From the NCBI GenBank assembly GCA_013289955.1, contig JABCYZ010000031.1:1-64000 (forward strand): DNA of 64,000 bases. The letters run 5' to 3'. The position numbers and the translations under genes were made by a program. The DNA comes from Acidobacteriota bacterium. Its GTDB lineage: Bacteria > Acidobacteriota > Terriglobia > Acidiferrales > UBA7541. Shown piece by piece: positions 6,921 through 15,569 of this stretch. The notes beneath the pieces are model-generated. The model made no database searches. It was not told the origin of the DNA and worked only from the letters and a program-made list of their open reading frames with translations. Each line of letters starts with the position of its first letter. Positions within the stretch are counted from its first letter, which is position 1.

Positions 6921-9581
6921 GTGACGACCGCAGCGCGCCCAGGTCTTAATCCGGCCAACCGACCCGCAAAAACCATGCAAGGCTCTTTGACACCCTTGTC
7001 CGTCCTTGGACCACAATCCGAGGACGAACGACAGCGCATCCGGCAGCATTTTGAAGCCGGCGGAAGCGCGCAAGAAACCCTGGAAGCACTCTGCGCGCTG
7101 GCAGACCGGACCGCTCAACAAATCTTTGGCGAAGTTCTGCGCGTCAACAGCGCCGAGCCGCAAGGGCTTTGTCTGGTGGCTCTCGGCGGCTACGGCCGAC
7201 GACTCCTATTTCCCTACTCGGATCTGGATATTCTCTTTCTTTTCGGCAACGAGAAGGCCGAAACAGAATTTCGCCCTCTCATTGCGGACTTCTCGCGGAC
7301 TCTGTGGGACCTCGGCTTTCGCGTCAGCTCCGCCGGCCGCACCCTTGAAGAATGCAAACGCATCGAAGAAGACAACGCCGAATTCCATCTCGCTCTCCTC
7401 GACCGCAGATTCCTCGCCGGCGACGAAGAGCTTTTCGACCGACTCACCAAGAAAATTCTCGCGGGACCGGAAAAACAAGCGCGCCCGTTTATGCTCGCTG
7501 AGCTGACCAAACTCACCAAAGAGCGCCACGCCCGCTACGGAAACACGATTTATCATTTGGAGCCCAACGTCAAAGACGCTCCCGGCGGTCTCCGCGACTA
7601 CCAGGCAGCCGCATGGCTTCGTCAAATCGCCAACGGACAAAGAGACGGCTGGCGGAACAGCGCCGCAGAAGAAGAACTAGCCGCCTCGGCCGTCGATTTT
7701 CTCAGCGCCATCCGCTGTTTCTTGCATTACAGCAACGGCCGAAACGACAACACGCTTACCTACGAATTGCAAACGGCTGCCGCCGAGCGCTCTCTGGGGG
7801 TCGCCTACGGCGCGGCGCGCGATGTCAAGCGGAGTCCCGAAGAGTGGATGCGCCTCTATTTCCGCCAGGCCCGCGTTCTCAACCGCCTGCTGCTACGCTA
7901 CATCGAGCAAAAACCCGCGGCGCAGCCCACCTTCCGAGAACGATTGTTCAGCGCGGCCCGCGGCGCGCGCGGCGAAACGGGCAATGGAAAACCGTTTGCC
8001 GTCCGCGACGGCTTGCTCGAAGTAATCGATGAGCCTGCCCTTTCCGACCGCGCCGTGACCTTCGCTCTCTTCACCGAAGCCGCACGCTCCGGCATCCCGC
8101 TCAGCCGCGAAGCCGAACGCGCCATCTTCTACATCCTGAAACATCCCGAACTGCTGCAAAAAAACACGCAAGTGAATTGGTCCACGCTCCGGGAAATTCT
8201 CGCCGCCGATTATCCCAGCATGGCGCTGCGGCCCATGCAACGCCTCTCTCTCCTCATGGAAGTCCTGCCGGAATTCAGAGCGATCGATTCCCTCGTCGTC
8301 CGCGATTTCTACCACCGCTACACCGTCGACGAACACTCGCTCCGCACGATCGAACATCTCGAGGAGCTCGCCGAGCCGCCCGATGAACGCGCCGCTCACT
8401 TTCGCCAGCTCTGGAAAACGGTGGACCGCCGCGATCTGCTGGTCCTCGCGCTCCTCCTTCACGACGTGGGCAAAGGCATGTCCGTCGACAATCACGTTAC
8501 CGGCAGCCTCGAGGCCCTGGACAGCGCGGCAGCCCGCCTGCAGCTCTCCGCCTACGAAAAAGATGAAGTTCATTTTTTGATCGAGCATCACCTCAGCATG
8601 TCCGAAACGATGCAGCGCCGTGACATTTTCGATCCCGGCACCGTTTCTGTATTCGCCGATATCGTGGCGACACAAGAGCGCCTTCAGCGATTGTGCCTGA
8701 TGACCTATGCCGACATTCACGCCGTCAATCCCGAAGCGCTAACGCCGTGGAAAGCCGAAATGTTGTGGCAGCTCTTCGTCGCCACCTCCAATCATTTCAG
8801 CCGCACGCTCGACCGCGACCGCCTCCATGCCTCCGACGAAGTCTCTTTGCTCGAACAGGTAAGCAGCCAGGCCGGCGGGGCGAACAAGGCCGAGGTCGAA
8901 CGCTTCCTTGAAGGCTTCCCGCGCCGCTACCGCGCCGTCCACTCTGCTCCGGAAATCGCCGCTCACTTCCAGCTCTACCAAAAATTGGGCGCCGAGCCCG
9001 TGCAGACCGAGCTAAAAGCGCGCCACCATTCCTTCTCGCTCACTCTGCTGACGGCCGACCGCCCCGCACTATTCGCCACCATCTCCGGCGTTCTCGCCGC
9101 CTGGGGCATGAACATCGTAAAGGCCGATGCCTTCGCGAACGCCGCCGGCGTTGTCCTCGATACCTTCCAATTTGTCGACTTGCATCACACCCTCGAACTC
9201 AATCCCAGCGAAATCGGCCGTTTTCAGAAGAGCCTCGCCGACATCGTGAGCGGAAAGGCCCAGCTCGAACCGCTCCTGAAAAGCCGCGAAAGCGCCAGCA
9301 AAGCAAAACCACCCAAGGTCCCCGTGGAAACCCGCATCGGCTACGACGATACGTCTTCGGCTCACAGCACGCTGCTCGAGATCATGGTGCAGGATCGCCC
9401 AGGCTTGTTGTACGAAGTCGGCTCCGCGCTGGCCCGCCTCGGCTGCAATATTGACGTAGCCCTGGTCGACACCGAGGGCCAAAAAGCTATCGACGTCTTC
9501 TACCTGACAGAACGCGGCGAAAAACTCAGCCCGCAAAAACACGAATTGTTGCGGGAAGTCCTGCAAAGCACTCTTTCCTGA
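6921..9581 (+). CDS. glnD: [Protein-PII] uridylyltransferase / uridylyl-removing enzyme
   Basis: The cytoplasmic glutamine sensor that uridylylates PII under nitrogen limitation and de-uridylylates it when glutamine is abundant. Domains in order: nucleotidyltransferase with 'GGYGRRLLFPYSDLD' (residues 89-103, catalytic Asp pair in SDLD), a helical linker, an HD phosphohydrolase domain with 'LLLHDVGKG' (His514-Asp515), and two C-terminal ACT domains starting near 'HHSFSLTLLTADRPALFA' and 'STLLEIMVQDRPGLLYE'. The length of 886 residues is normal. The start is GTG at 6921. All activities look intact, so amt-glnB-glnD is a complete sensing and uptake module. Confidence 0.95.
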   Translation: MTTAARPGLNPANRPAKTMQGSLTPLSVLGPQSEDERQRIRQHFEAGGSAQETLEALCALADRTAQQIFGEVLRVNSAEPQGLCLVALGGYGRRLLFPYSDLDILFLFGNEKAETEFRPLIADFSRTLWDLGFRVSSAGRTLEECKRIEEDNAEFHLALLDRRFLAGDEELFDRLTKKILAGPEKQARPFMLAELTKLTKERHARYGNTIYHLEPNVKDAPGGLRDYQAAAWLRQIANGQRDGWRNSAAEEELAASAVDFLSAIRCFLHYSNGRNDNTLTYELQTAAAERSLGVAYGAARDVKRSPEEWMRLYFRQARVLNRLLLRYIEQKPAAQPTFRERLFSAARGARGETGNGKPFAVRDGLLEVIDEPALSDRAVTFALFTEAARSGIPLSREAERAIFYILKHPELLQKNTQVNWSTLREILAADYPSMALRPMQRLSLLMEVLPEFRAIDSLVVRDFYHRYTVDEHSLRTIEHLEELAEPPDERAAHFRQLWKTVDRRDLLVLALLLHDVGKGMSVDNHVTGSLEALDSAAARLQLSAYEKDEVHFLIEHHLSMSETMQRRDIFDPGTVSVFADIVATQERLQRLCLMTYADIHAVNPEALTPWKAEMLWQLFVATSNHFSRTLDRDRLHASDEVSLLEQVSSQAGGANKAEVERFLEGFPRRYRAVHSAPEIAAHFQLYQKLGAEPVQTELKARHHSFSLTLLTADRPALFATISGVLAAWGMNIVKADAFANAAGVVLDTFQFVDLHHTLELNPSEIGRFQKSLADIVSGKAQLEPLLKSRESASKAKPPKVPVETRIGYDDTSSAHSTLLEIMVQDRPGLLYEVGSALARLGCNIDVALVDTEGQKAIDVFYLTERGEKLSPQKHELLREVLQSTLS

Positions 9582-9611
9582 CTCGTCAAACCGTCCTTCG
9601 ATCCATCAATA

Positions 9612-9625
9612 CCGTAGAAATACGG
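9612..9625 (+). other. Small hairpin with GAAA tetraloop
   Basis: CCGTA (9612-9616), loop GAAA, TACGG (9621-9625), about 30 bases after the glnD stop. There is no U-tract, so it is not a standard intrinsic terminator; it may only stabilise the 3' end of the transcript. Confidence 0.3.
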
Positions 9626-9739
9626 ATATGGCTGCGGAAGCCCCTAAATGCGTGAGGTACTTTTTAGGAACTTGACGTTTTTCGGCTCTCCTCCAGAATC
9701 GCTGGTGGCACGTTCAAATTCTAAAAGGAGACGCTTCGG

Positions 9740-10084
9740 ATGCTACGGAAGGCACTGAGTCAGACGTTGGTGAAGGAGCATAGCTTCAAGTTCACTCTGG
9801 GCGCGGAAACCCATTTTTGGGTGGTTGAGGAAGTGGTTGCAAAGCTTTCGAGTTGGCCTGCCAGATTCCGGTTGAAAATTGATGCTTCCTCGCGTATCGA
9901 GGCCAGAACGTTTTACGGGGCCAACTGTTACGAAGTTGCGGCGAAAGCCGCGGATTATGTCGCCCTCGGCGGTATCACTCCAGGCATGAACAGAAATCAT
10001 TCGTCACAGAATCTGCCGGCTCCTCCGATCCAGGTCCTTCAGCCTCTTCAGATCCAAGAATCGGAATCCGACGAAAGGTTTTGA
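9740..10084 (+). CDS. Hypothetical protein, unrecognised
   Basis: A 114-residue protein that I do not recognise. A well-placed ribosome-binding site AAAGGAG (9724-9730) nine bases before the ATG supports translation. Residues 1-80 look like a compact mixed alpha/beta fold ('LVKEHSFKFTLGAETHFWVVEEVVAKL', 'EARTFYGANCYEVAAKAADYV'). The last 35 residues are Gln/Pro/Ser-rich and probably disordered. There is no signal peptide or membrane helix. It is convergent with the cytochrome cluster and likely transcribed on its own. Confidence 0.55.
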   Translation: MLRKALSQTLVKEHSFKFTLGAETHFWVVEEVVAKLSSWPARFRLKIDASSRIEARTFYGANCYEVAAKAADYVALGGITPGMNRNHSSQNLPAPPIQVLQPLQIQESESDERF

Positions 10085-10109
10085 AGACGGATGAAGGGAG
10101 GCACGCGGC

Positions 10110-10346
10110 TTAACCAGACTGCTTGCCGGCGGCCGCTCCGGAAGAGCCGGTCGGATGAGGCGCGGAGATAAGCGAGCAGAGAAAAAACAAAACTCCCACA
10201 CCGACGAGTGCGCCCCCGATGCATACCAGCACGACGAATGCGATCGGCTTTGACCATACGAGACACAGCGCCTCGACAAGCAGTCCGGCGATCACAAGGA
10301 TTCCTGAAATGCGAAGCCTTCGGTCCATGGAGCCCCCCGGATGCAT
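10110..10346 (-). CDS. Small two-helix membrane protein of the cytochrome cluster
   Basis: A 78-residue protein with two predicted membrane helices ('ISGILVIAGLLVEALCLVW' and 'IAFVVLVCIGGALVGVGVLFFLCSLI') and a short Gly/Ser/Ala tail. Its ATG shares bases with the stop codon of the tetrahaem cytochrome gene (TGATG) and is preceded by GGAGG inside that gene, so translational coupling is strongly indicated. Coupling and membrane location suggest a partner or assembly factor for the tetrahaem quinol-linked cytochrome. I do not recognise a family. A second in-frame Met at 10328 is possible. Confidence 0.6.
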   Translation of the reverse strand: MHPGGSMDRRLRISGILVIAGLLVEALCLVWSKPIAFVVLVCIGGALVGVGVLFFLCSLISAPHPTGSSGAAAGKQSG

Positions 10347-10975
10347 CAGCTTCCTCCGTCCCAGAACTTCACTTTGTCTCCCCAATGGCCCACGTTATGA
10401 ACCGTATCGTGGCAGCCGCTTGAAACGCAGGACAAGGTGTTCGCCTTGATCGCCGGCAGCGTGGCCGGATCGGCATTGTGCGTGGCGCCTTGCTCGAAGG
10501 AACGCGCGCCAAGATGGCAATGCAGACACTCGCGATTGTTGAACGGCTCGTAGAGCTTGATGTTTTCCGGCAACGGCGGTTTTCCGAGATAATAGATGTA
10601 CAGATGCCGCAAACCACCGAACTTCGCTTTGACCGTCCCGAACATGGCGTAGTTCGTGTGGCACGTGTAACAGGCTTCGTCCGCGGGGACCCGATGATTC
10701 TGGAAGTGTGCCCCGGCAAGATAGGAGGGGTCGTCTATGTGCAGGCTCTTTCCGTAAGGCTCCATGATGTGGCAAGAGAGGCAGAACGCCGTGCTCTCCG
10801 AGCGCTGCATTTCATTTTCCATGCCCGCCACGAGAGAAAAGAGTGGAAGAAAGAAAAATACGCCGAACGCAAGAACCTTCCCGGCGCGGCTCAGGGTGAT
10901 CGCGGGACGCGCTACAAGAACGCCCGCGAGAGCCGCGCTGAATAGAACGAGAATGACGATTGCGATGGTTGGCAT
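10346..10975 (-). CDS. NapC/NrfH/CymA-like membrane tetrahaem cytochrome c
   Basis: A 209-residue inner-membrane cytochrome that probably exchanges electrons between the quinone pool and periplasmic cytochromes. Two hydrophobic helices (3-22, 33-50) precede four haem sites: CLSCH at 65-69, CYTCH at 102-106, CLHCH at 150-154 and a variant CVSSGCH (C-x4-C-H) at 183-189. The first site reads C-x-x-C-H-x-M, the NrfH signature in which the Met serves as haem ligand. NapC/NrfH proteins usually have one membrane helix and four C-x-x-C-H sites, so the second helix and the C-x4-C-H site are unusual. It follows the monohaem cytochrome by 25 bases and is coupled to the small membrane protein. No nitrite or nitrate reductase gene is adjacent, so a role in the conduit is more likely. 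Confidence 0.8.
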   Translation of the reverse strand: MPTIAIVILVLFSAALAGVLVARPAITLSRAGKVLAFGVFFFLPLFSLVAGMENEMQRSESTAFCLSCHIMEPYGKSLHIDDPSYLAGAHFQNHRVPADEACYTCHTNYAMFGTVKAKFGGLRHLYIYYLGKPPLPENIKLYEPFNNRECLHCHLGARSFEQGATHNADPATLPAIKANTLSCVSSGCHDTVHNVGHWGDKVKFWDGGS

Positions 10976-11000
10976 CAGCCCAGACGGGTTCGCTGCCCCC

Positions 11001-11342
11001 TCACTTCTTCAGGGTGCGGATGTAAGCAACGAGATCCTTGATCTGATCTGCCTTCAGGCTTTTGCCGTAAGCCGGCATTTTGCCTTTCCCGCCGCTGATG
11101 ATCCCGGCGATCGCATCGTCACCCTGCGCTTGCACATCCGCGGACCCGAGGTCCCTGATGTTATTCGCTTTGCCGACGGCAGTTTGGCCTTTTCCGTCCG
11201 CGCCGTGGCAGCCCGCGCATTTTGTCTTGTAAAGGGCTTCTCCTCCGCCCTGCCCTTCGGCAGGGAGCGCCAGGACTGCGAGCGCCGCGCCAAAAAAAAG
11301 GCCCAAGATCCCCTTGCCCATACGTCTCGTGGTTCGATTCAT
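11001..11342 (-). CDS. Secreted monohaem class I cytochrome c
   Basis: A 113-residue periplasmic electron carrier. A signal peptide (residues 1-32) ends near 'PAEGQGGG'. The haem site CAGCH follows with typical 'GADGKGQ', and the distal Met ligand lies in 'GKGKMPAYGKSL'; the protein ends with the class I C-terminal helix 'LKADQIKDLVAYIRTLKK'. The start at 11342 is set by GGAGGAAAT immediately upstream. It lies between the barrel gene and the tetrahaem gene on one strand, so it is the probable periplasmic shuttle between them, analogous in position and size to MtoD. Confidence 0.87.
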   Translation of the reverse strand: MNRTTRRMGKGILGLFFGAALAVLALPAEGQGGGEALYKTKCAGCHGADGKGQTAVGKANNIRDLGSADVQAQGDDAIAGIISGGKGKMPAYGKSLKADQIKDLVAYIRTLKK

Positions 11343-11424
11343 ATTTCCTCCAGAAAAGATGTTGCACAAAATTTGGAACGCCTATCGCAAACCCTGCAGC
11401 CTCGCATCCCATAGAGCGTTCCGC

Positions 11425-14055
11425 TCAAAACGAATATCGGAACGAAAAGGTTGCATTGCTCCCGTTAAAGTCCTGCGACGGAATCGCTGCAAGCCCGAAT
11501 GGGTTCGTGTTTCCCGCCTGGTTGAACCCGTAATAGTTCCAAGCCATCTTGTAGGTAAGCCCCCGATAAATGTCGATCACAATCGACGCGTAAGGCCGTT
11601 GGTAGTTGTAATCGAGGGTGCCGGTAGGCGTGAGCGGGTTTAGGAAAATCGTATTGCCGCGTACAAAACTGCCGCCGTAGCCGAGCATCGCCGTCACCCG
11701 CTTCAGGGGTTTCCAGATCACGGCGGCATGAGCGAAGTGATCCGTGCTGCCATACGTCGAAAGCGCTCCGAGCGGCGACGTTGCACCCGCAATCGGGCAC
11801 GCCGTCCCCGTAGGCAGTACCGGCACGCCTGGAGGAAACGCGGAGGCTGTCACTGTGGCGGGCGGCGGCGCGGGGTTCGCGGATGTTTCGGAGTACGCAA
11901 AGCAGATCAAGGATTGCGTATAGACGTTCCAATAGTTGTATCCGAAATCGACGGATAGCCCGGGACTCGCCGTCAATATCGTTGCGAAACTGTACGAGCG
12001 GTCGTGTTCGAGGTTGTCCACGGTAAATACGTTGTCGCGGTTTTCATGAATGTCCACCGCGCCATCCAGGGTCGCCCACGGTTTCGGTTTGTAGTTTAGA
12101 TGAACCTTGTAAGTCTGCACTTGCCGCGGATCGATCCGGGTATAGGCAGCGTCGTTCGAGCCAAGCTCCAGATCGCCGGTAATGCGCAGGGCATCCGTTG
12201 GGCGTGCGACGAATCCCAGCAGCAGGGCATTTTCCTTGATAGCGGTAATGGCGCGCGTCGGTCCAGCCGCAGTGGGGGGAAGGTAGGTCACCGACCCGTC
12301 TAGATTGAGCGTGCACCCGGCGGGCAAAGCGCCGGCCACCAGCGCGCAACTGCCGCGCGCCGCAAGATAATCATTTGCCGCCGTGGCCGTTGCCCCGCCA
12401 GGATAATAAATTTCCGTCGTGTCGTTCGTAGCGCTGTACTGGGCGATCGTTTGGTCCGAATAGAGGTACCCGATATGAGCGCTCCAGTGCCGGTTGAAGT
12501 CGTATTGGAGTTCCAAAGTATTCGATTTGAGGTTCTGACCCAGAAACGAGGTAGCTAGGCCGCTGATCACATCCGCGGCCGAGCTTGCGGAGTGAAATGG
12601 GCAAGTCACCGCATTGGAGGCCACGGGACAATTGGTCGTGTTGAAGACAGCTTCACTCTGCTGTAAGCCCGCCAAGCCAGGAAAGCCTGTGCCATAAATA
12701 TTCGTTTCCTCGAGCGCCCACATCCCCGGAATGCGCCAATTGTCATAACGGAAGGAATCAAGGATCCGAAGCTTGTTGGTGATGGAATACACGCCCGACC
12801 AATCCGCATTCGCCGAGACGCGCTTCGCATTCGCCGGCCCGCCTGTTGTGCTTCCGCGCTCGGCGGTTCGTGAAGTATATCCGTTCACCGCCTCAGAAAA
12901 ATCCGGGATCACATTATTGCTCGTACTGTAGCCAACCGAGCCGGACATCTCGAAATTCTGGAAGTAGTTCGATTGAAAGCGGAAACGCTCCGTGGGCATG
13001 AAGTTCCGCGGATTGCCCACCTGGCCATAAGACAAGAATGCGTTGCAGGTTGGCGTGGCCGTGTTGGTGGTCCCCGCCACAACGGGGTTTGCGCACGGCA
13101 GAACCTCTGCGGTTGTTTGCGTGCTCCAGATGTTTCCGAGATCCACCCGAGTGCCGGCCGGCGTGCCGAACCCCGTGGGGTTTGCAAGAACGTAACTGAA
13201 ATTCCCCGGATTGACGGCGGGATTATCGAGGACGGCGTTGTCCTGCTTGTAGTAGCTCAGGAACTCGTCAAAGGAAAGCGTTGTTCGCGGCAGAATCCGG
13301 AAATCGACTCCGGCGCGATAGGCGTTCGTCGTGTAGCTATAAACCTCATCAAAAGCTGATATTGTTCCGCCATCCGTGCTGAAGGTGCCGGGCCCCTGAT
13401 CGCGGTTGCGGGAATATCCCAATCGAAATCGCACCCTCGAAGTCGGAAGCAGGGTGAGATCGTAGTCCTGCATGCGCCGCGTGAGATACAGGCTATCCAG
13501 CGATCTGTTTTGCGCTACCGCCGGGTTTGAGCAGTAGGCGGGAGCTCCCTGCGGGAAAGCTCCCGTAGGTGGACCCACGTAGCAGCCCGTCGTCAAAGAT
13601 CCAGCAGGGTTCAAAGCCGCCGGGTTCAACGGGTTCGCGAAAAGGTTATAGTCCCAGAAATTCTTATCCCGGCGGAAGAGCAGCCGAAAGTCGTACCATT
13701 TGTTCTTTTCGATGTGGAGTCGCGAAACGTTGTTTGGATCGCCGCCGTATCCGAAATTGCTGAAAGTCAGGTTGTCAAACAACAGGCCGTTGTGGTCGAG
13801 CGCGTGCATCCTGACTTCAAAATCGAAGAGACGAAGGCCCGAACCGAGATTCTCGAACGTGTTGTACGTGTTCAGGTTGCCGTTGATGTTGCTTGACCGA
13901 TATCCCAGCTCGATGATCTGCTGGATGTTGTATCCGCCCGAATTTATTCCTTTCGGCTGCTCGGTGTCATCTTGACCGCGAGCCGCAGGCGAAAGCAAGA
14001 GCGCCGCGACCAAGATGGCGGAGGAAATCCCGTAAACTACGAAGCGACGTTTCAT
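11425..14055 (-). CDS. Outer-membrane beta-barrel of MtrB/PioB type (porin of a cytochrome conduit)
   Basis: An 876-residue outer-membrane protein. A signal peptide with a hydrophobic core ('GISSAILVAALLLS') ends near 'PAARGQ'. The body consists of alternating amphipathic strands such as 'WYDFRLLFRRDKNFWDYNLF' and 'YDLTLLPTSRVRFRLGYSRN', and the chain ends in Phe ('FSFRYSF'), the usual barrel-insertion signal. The gene directly follows the decahaem cytochrome (80 bases), the arrangement of mtrAB, mtoAB and pioAB, where the barrel sheathes the cytochrome across the outer membrane. It is longer than MtrB (about 700 residues), and the N-terminal C-x-x-C of some MtrB proteins is absent. The start at 14055 follows GAGAGG. 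The barrel call is firm; the MtrB/PioB family call rests on context plus strand pattern. Confidence 0.75.
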   Translation of the reverse strand: MKRRFVVYGISSAILVAALLLSPAARGQDDTEQPKGINSGGYNIQQIIELGYRSSNINGNLNTYNTFENLGSGLRLFDFEVRMHALDHNGLLFDNLTFSNFGYGGDPNNVSRLHIEKNKWYDFRLLFRRDKNFWDYNLFANPLNPAALNPAGSLTTGCYVGPPTGAFPQGAPAYCSNPAVAQNRSLDSLYLTRRMQDYDLTLLPTSRVRFRLGYSRNRDQGPGTFSTDGGTISAFDEVYSYTTNAYRAGVDFRILPRTTLSFDEFLSYYKQDNAVLDNPAVNPGNFSYVLANPTGFGTPAGTRVDLGNIWSTQTTAEVLPCANPVVAGTTNTATPTCNAFLSYGQVGNPRNFMPTERFRFQSNYFQNFEMSGSVGYSTSNNVIPDFSEAVNGYTSRTAERGSTTGGPANAKRVSANADWSGVYSITNKLRILDSFRYDNWRIPGMWALEETNIYGTGFPGLAGLQQSEAVFNTTNCPVASNAVTCPFHSASSAADVISGLATSFLGQNLKSNTLELQYDFNRHWSAHIGYLYSDQTIAQYSATNDTTEIYYPGGATATAANDYLAARGSCALVAGALPAGCTLNLDGSVTYLPPTAAGPTRAITAIKENALLLGFVARPTDALRITGDLELGSNDAAYTRIDPRQVQTYKVHLNYKPKPWATLDGAVDIHENRDNVFTVDNLEHDRSYSFATILTASPGLSVDFGYNYWNVYTQSLICFAYSETSANPAPPPATVTASAFPPGVPVLPTGTACPIAGATSPLGALSTYGSTDHFAHAAVIWKPLKRVTAMLGYGGSFVRGNTIFLNPLTPTGTLDYNYQRPYASIVIDIYRGLTYKMAWNYYGFNQAGNTNPFGLAAIPSQDFNGSNATFSFRYSF

Positions 14056-14135
14056 GGCCTCTCTCGTTCCGTTCGGAAACTTCGTCCCCGTTTCGCCCGC
14101 CTTCTCCGCGGCTGAAATAAACGTCATGGCGGCTC

Positions 14136-15113
14136 CTATTTGAAGAACGTCGCATCAAAGTTAGAGCCGTGAATCTGCGAGTGGCACAATACGCACGACT
14201 GGAAGAGGCTGGCCTGGTTGTGAAACGACGGCATGCCCGGCGCGCTGCTGAAACTCGATGTCGTGTGGCACTGCAAGCAGAGCAGGTTGACGTTGCTCAA
14301 CTTCAGCATGTGCGGGTTCGGTCCGCCATGCGGCAGATGGCACGACTGGCATCCGTCGATCTTCAGCGGGGCATGCTCGTATACGAAAGGCCCTTGCTTG
14401 TCGGTGTGGCACTTGAAGCAAACCGCATCCCCGGTCGAGGAAGTCCGCACCTGCTTGGGGCCAACCGTGCCGTGCACGTTGTGGCAATCGCTGCATTGCA
14501 CCAGCCCTTCCTTCACCCGGTGATGAAACGGCATATCAAACTGCGCTTTTTGCTGAAGATGGCAGGTAAAGCAAAGCTCCGGCTGGGATTTTACGAGCAA
14601 GAATTCTGATTCCTTGGCGTGGTGCGGCGAATGGCAGGAGATGCAGCTGACGTCATTCTTCAAATGCACCGAATTGATCGCGTTCATGTGCTGCGTTCCG
14701 CCGGCATGGCAGTCCAGGCACCGCGCGCTGATCTCTTCGGCAGATGCGCCTTTGAAGGTGAAAATCTTGGTCTTGTCTCCTCCGCCGTCGACGTGGGCCT
14801 TCCCGGGACCGTGGCAACCTTCGCACCCCTGCCACGCCGGGCCTTTCTTGGTATCGAGAGTAGTTACAAAGTGCGGTGAATCCTCAAAATGTTGGAAGAA
14901 ATCCTTGGTCGGCATGTCAGAGTGGCAGGTCTTGCACGTCTCTGAACCTACGTAGAGCGCAGGATCGGTCGGCCGCGTATAGCCTTTTTGATCCGCCTTA
15001 TTTCCCGGGCCGCCTCCCCCAGGCAGTCCACCAAGCGCAACCACCGCGGACACCAGCAGAAACGGGAGGCCAAGAAGAAGAATGAACCTGGGGTTCCGCC
15101 GTTGAACACCCAT
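14136..15113 (-). CDS. MtrA/DmsE-family decahaem cytochrome c
   Basis: A 325-residue exported cytochrome with exactly ten C-x-x-C-H sites, the first Cys of each at about residues 60, 97, 132, 157, 181, 207, 232, 255, 279 and 307. The signal segment (10-30) is followed by a Gly-rich linker. The C-terminus 'CHSQIHGSN' is characteristic of the DmsE/MtrA family. Such proteins sit inside a beta-barrel porin and carry electrons across the outer membrane. It is the first gene of the minus-strand cluster, with a GGTGGAG ribosome-binding site before the ATG and a hairpin just upstream. Haem count and family end are seen directly; direction of electron flow is not determinable from sequence. Confidence 0.93.
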   Translation of the reverse strand: MGVQRRNPRFILLLGLPFLLVSAVVALGGLPGGGGPGNKADQKGYTRPTDPALYVGSETCKTCHSDMPTKDFFQHFEDSPHFVTTLDTKKGPAWQGCEGCHGPGKAHVDGGGDKTKIFTFKGASAEEISARCLDCHAGGTQHMNAINSVHLKNDVSCISCHSPHHAKESEFLLVKSQPELCFTCHLQQKAQFDMPFHHRVKEGLVQCSDCHNVHGTVGPKQVRTSSTGDAVCFKCHTDKQGPFVYEHAPLKIDGCQSCHLPHGGPNPHMLKLSNVNLLCLQCHTTSSFSSAPGMPSFHNQASLFQSCVLCHSQIHGSNFDATFFK

Positions 15114-15569
15114 CCCGACTCCACCTTTCAGGCACCTAAGCCTTGGTGCCCTTTGTTTTCGAAACCTAGTGCAAACCCGATTCCATGTCCCGGAGAACGG
15201 TCACTGCACAACGTGATTGATGAAAACAGGGAGGATGCGGTCTTTCCCCGGCGTAGAGATCCCTCAGGAATATCAATTTGACACCAACGTGACAGTTCTT
15301 GACCGGAATGGACTTGTCCGCCACTCTGGCGCAAACCCCGGCTGGAGGGCTTGCCGCCTTTTCCGCATTTAGGAATCGTCGTGAAAAGAGCAAACCTTCC
15401 GGTCCACCGATCGCTCCGGCAGTATTGTCCAGGGAGCGATGTTCGTCTGTGCAATACAGCACACTGCTATCTGCGGGAAGTCGCGGAAGACCTGGCATTT
15501 GAATACCCCAGAAATCTCACCCAAAATGAGCTTTGAAGTTCCAGTAATCTGGGCTGGGAGACATAGGGA
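15114..15569. other. Divergent intergenic region, cytochrome cluster / antiporter
   Basis: A 456-base gap between divergently transcribed genes. Apart from the leader hairpin at 15131-15150 I see no gene, repeat or convincing sigma-70 promoter. TTGACA-like words on the plus strand (near 15279 and 15299) have no well-spaced -10 partner. Promoters for both flanking transcripts should lie here. Confidence 0.4.
15131..15150 (-). promoter_or_regulatory. Leader hairpin before the decahaem cytochrome gene
   Basis: GGCACC (15131-15136) and GGTGCC (15145-15150) form a perfect 6-base stem with an 8-base loop. It ends 18 bases before the start codon, just upstream of the GGTGGAG ribosome-binding site, where it could affect translation or mRNA stability. 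Confidence 0.3.
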
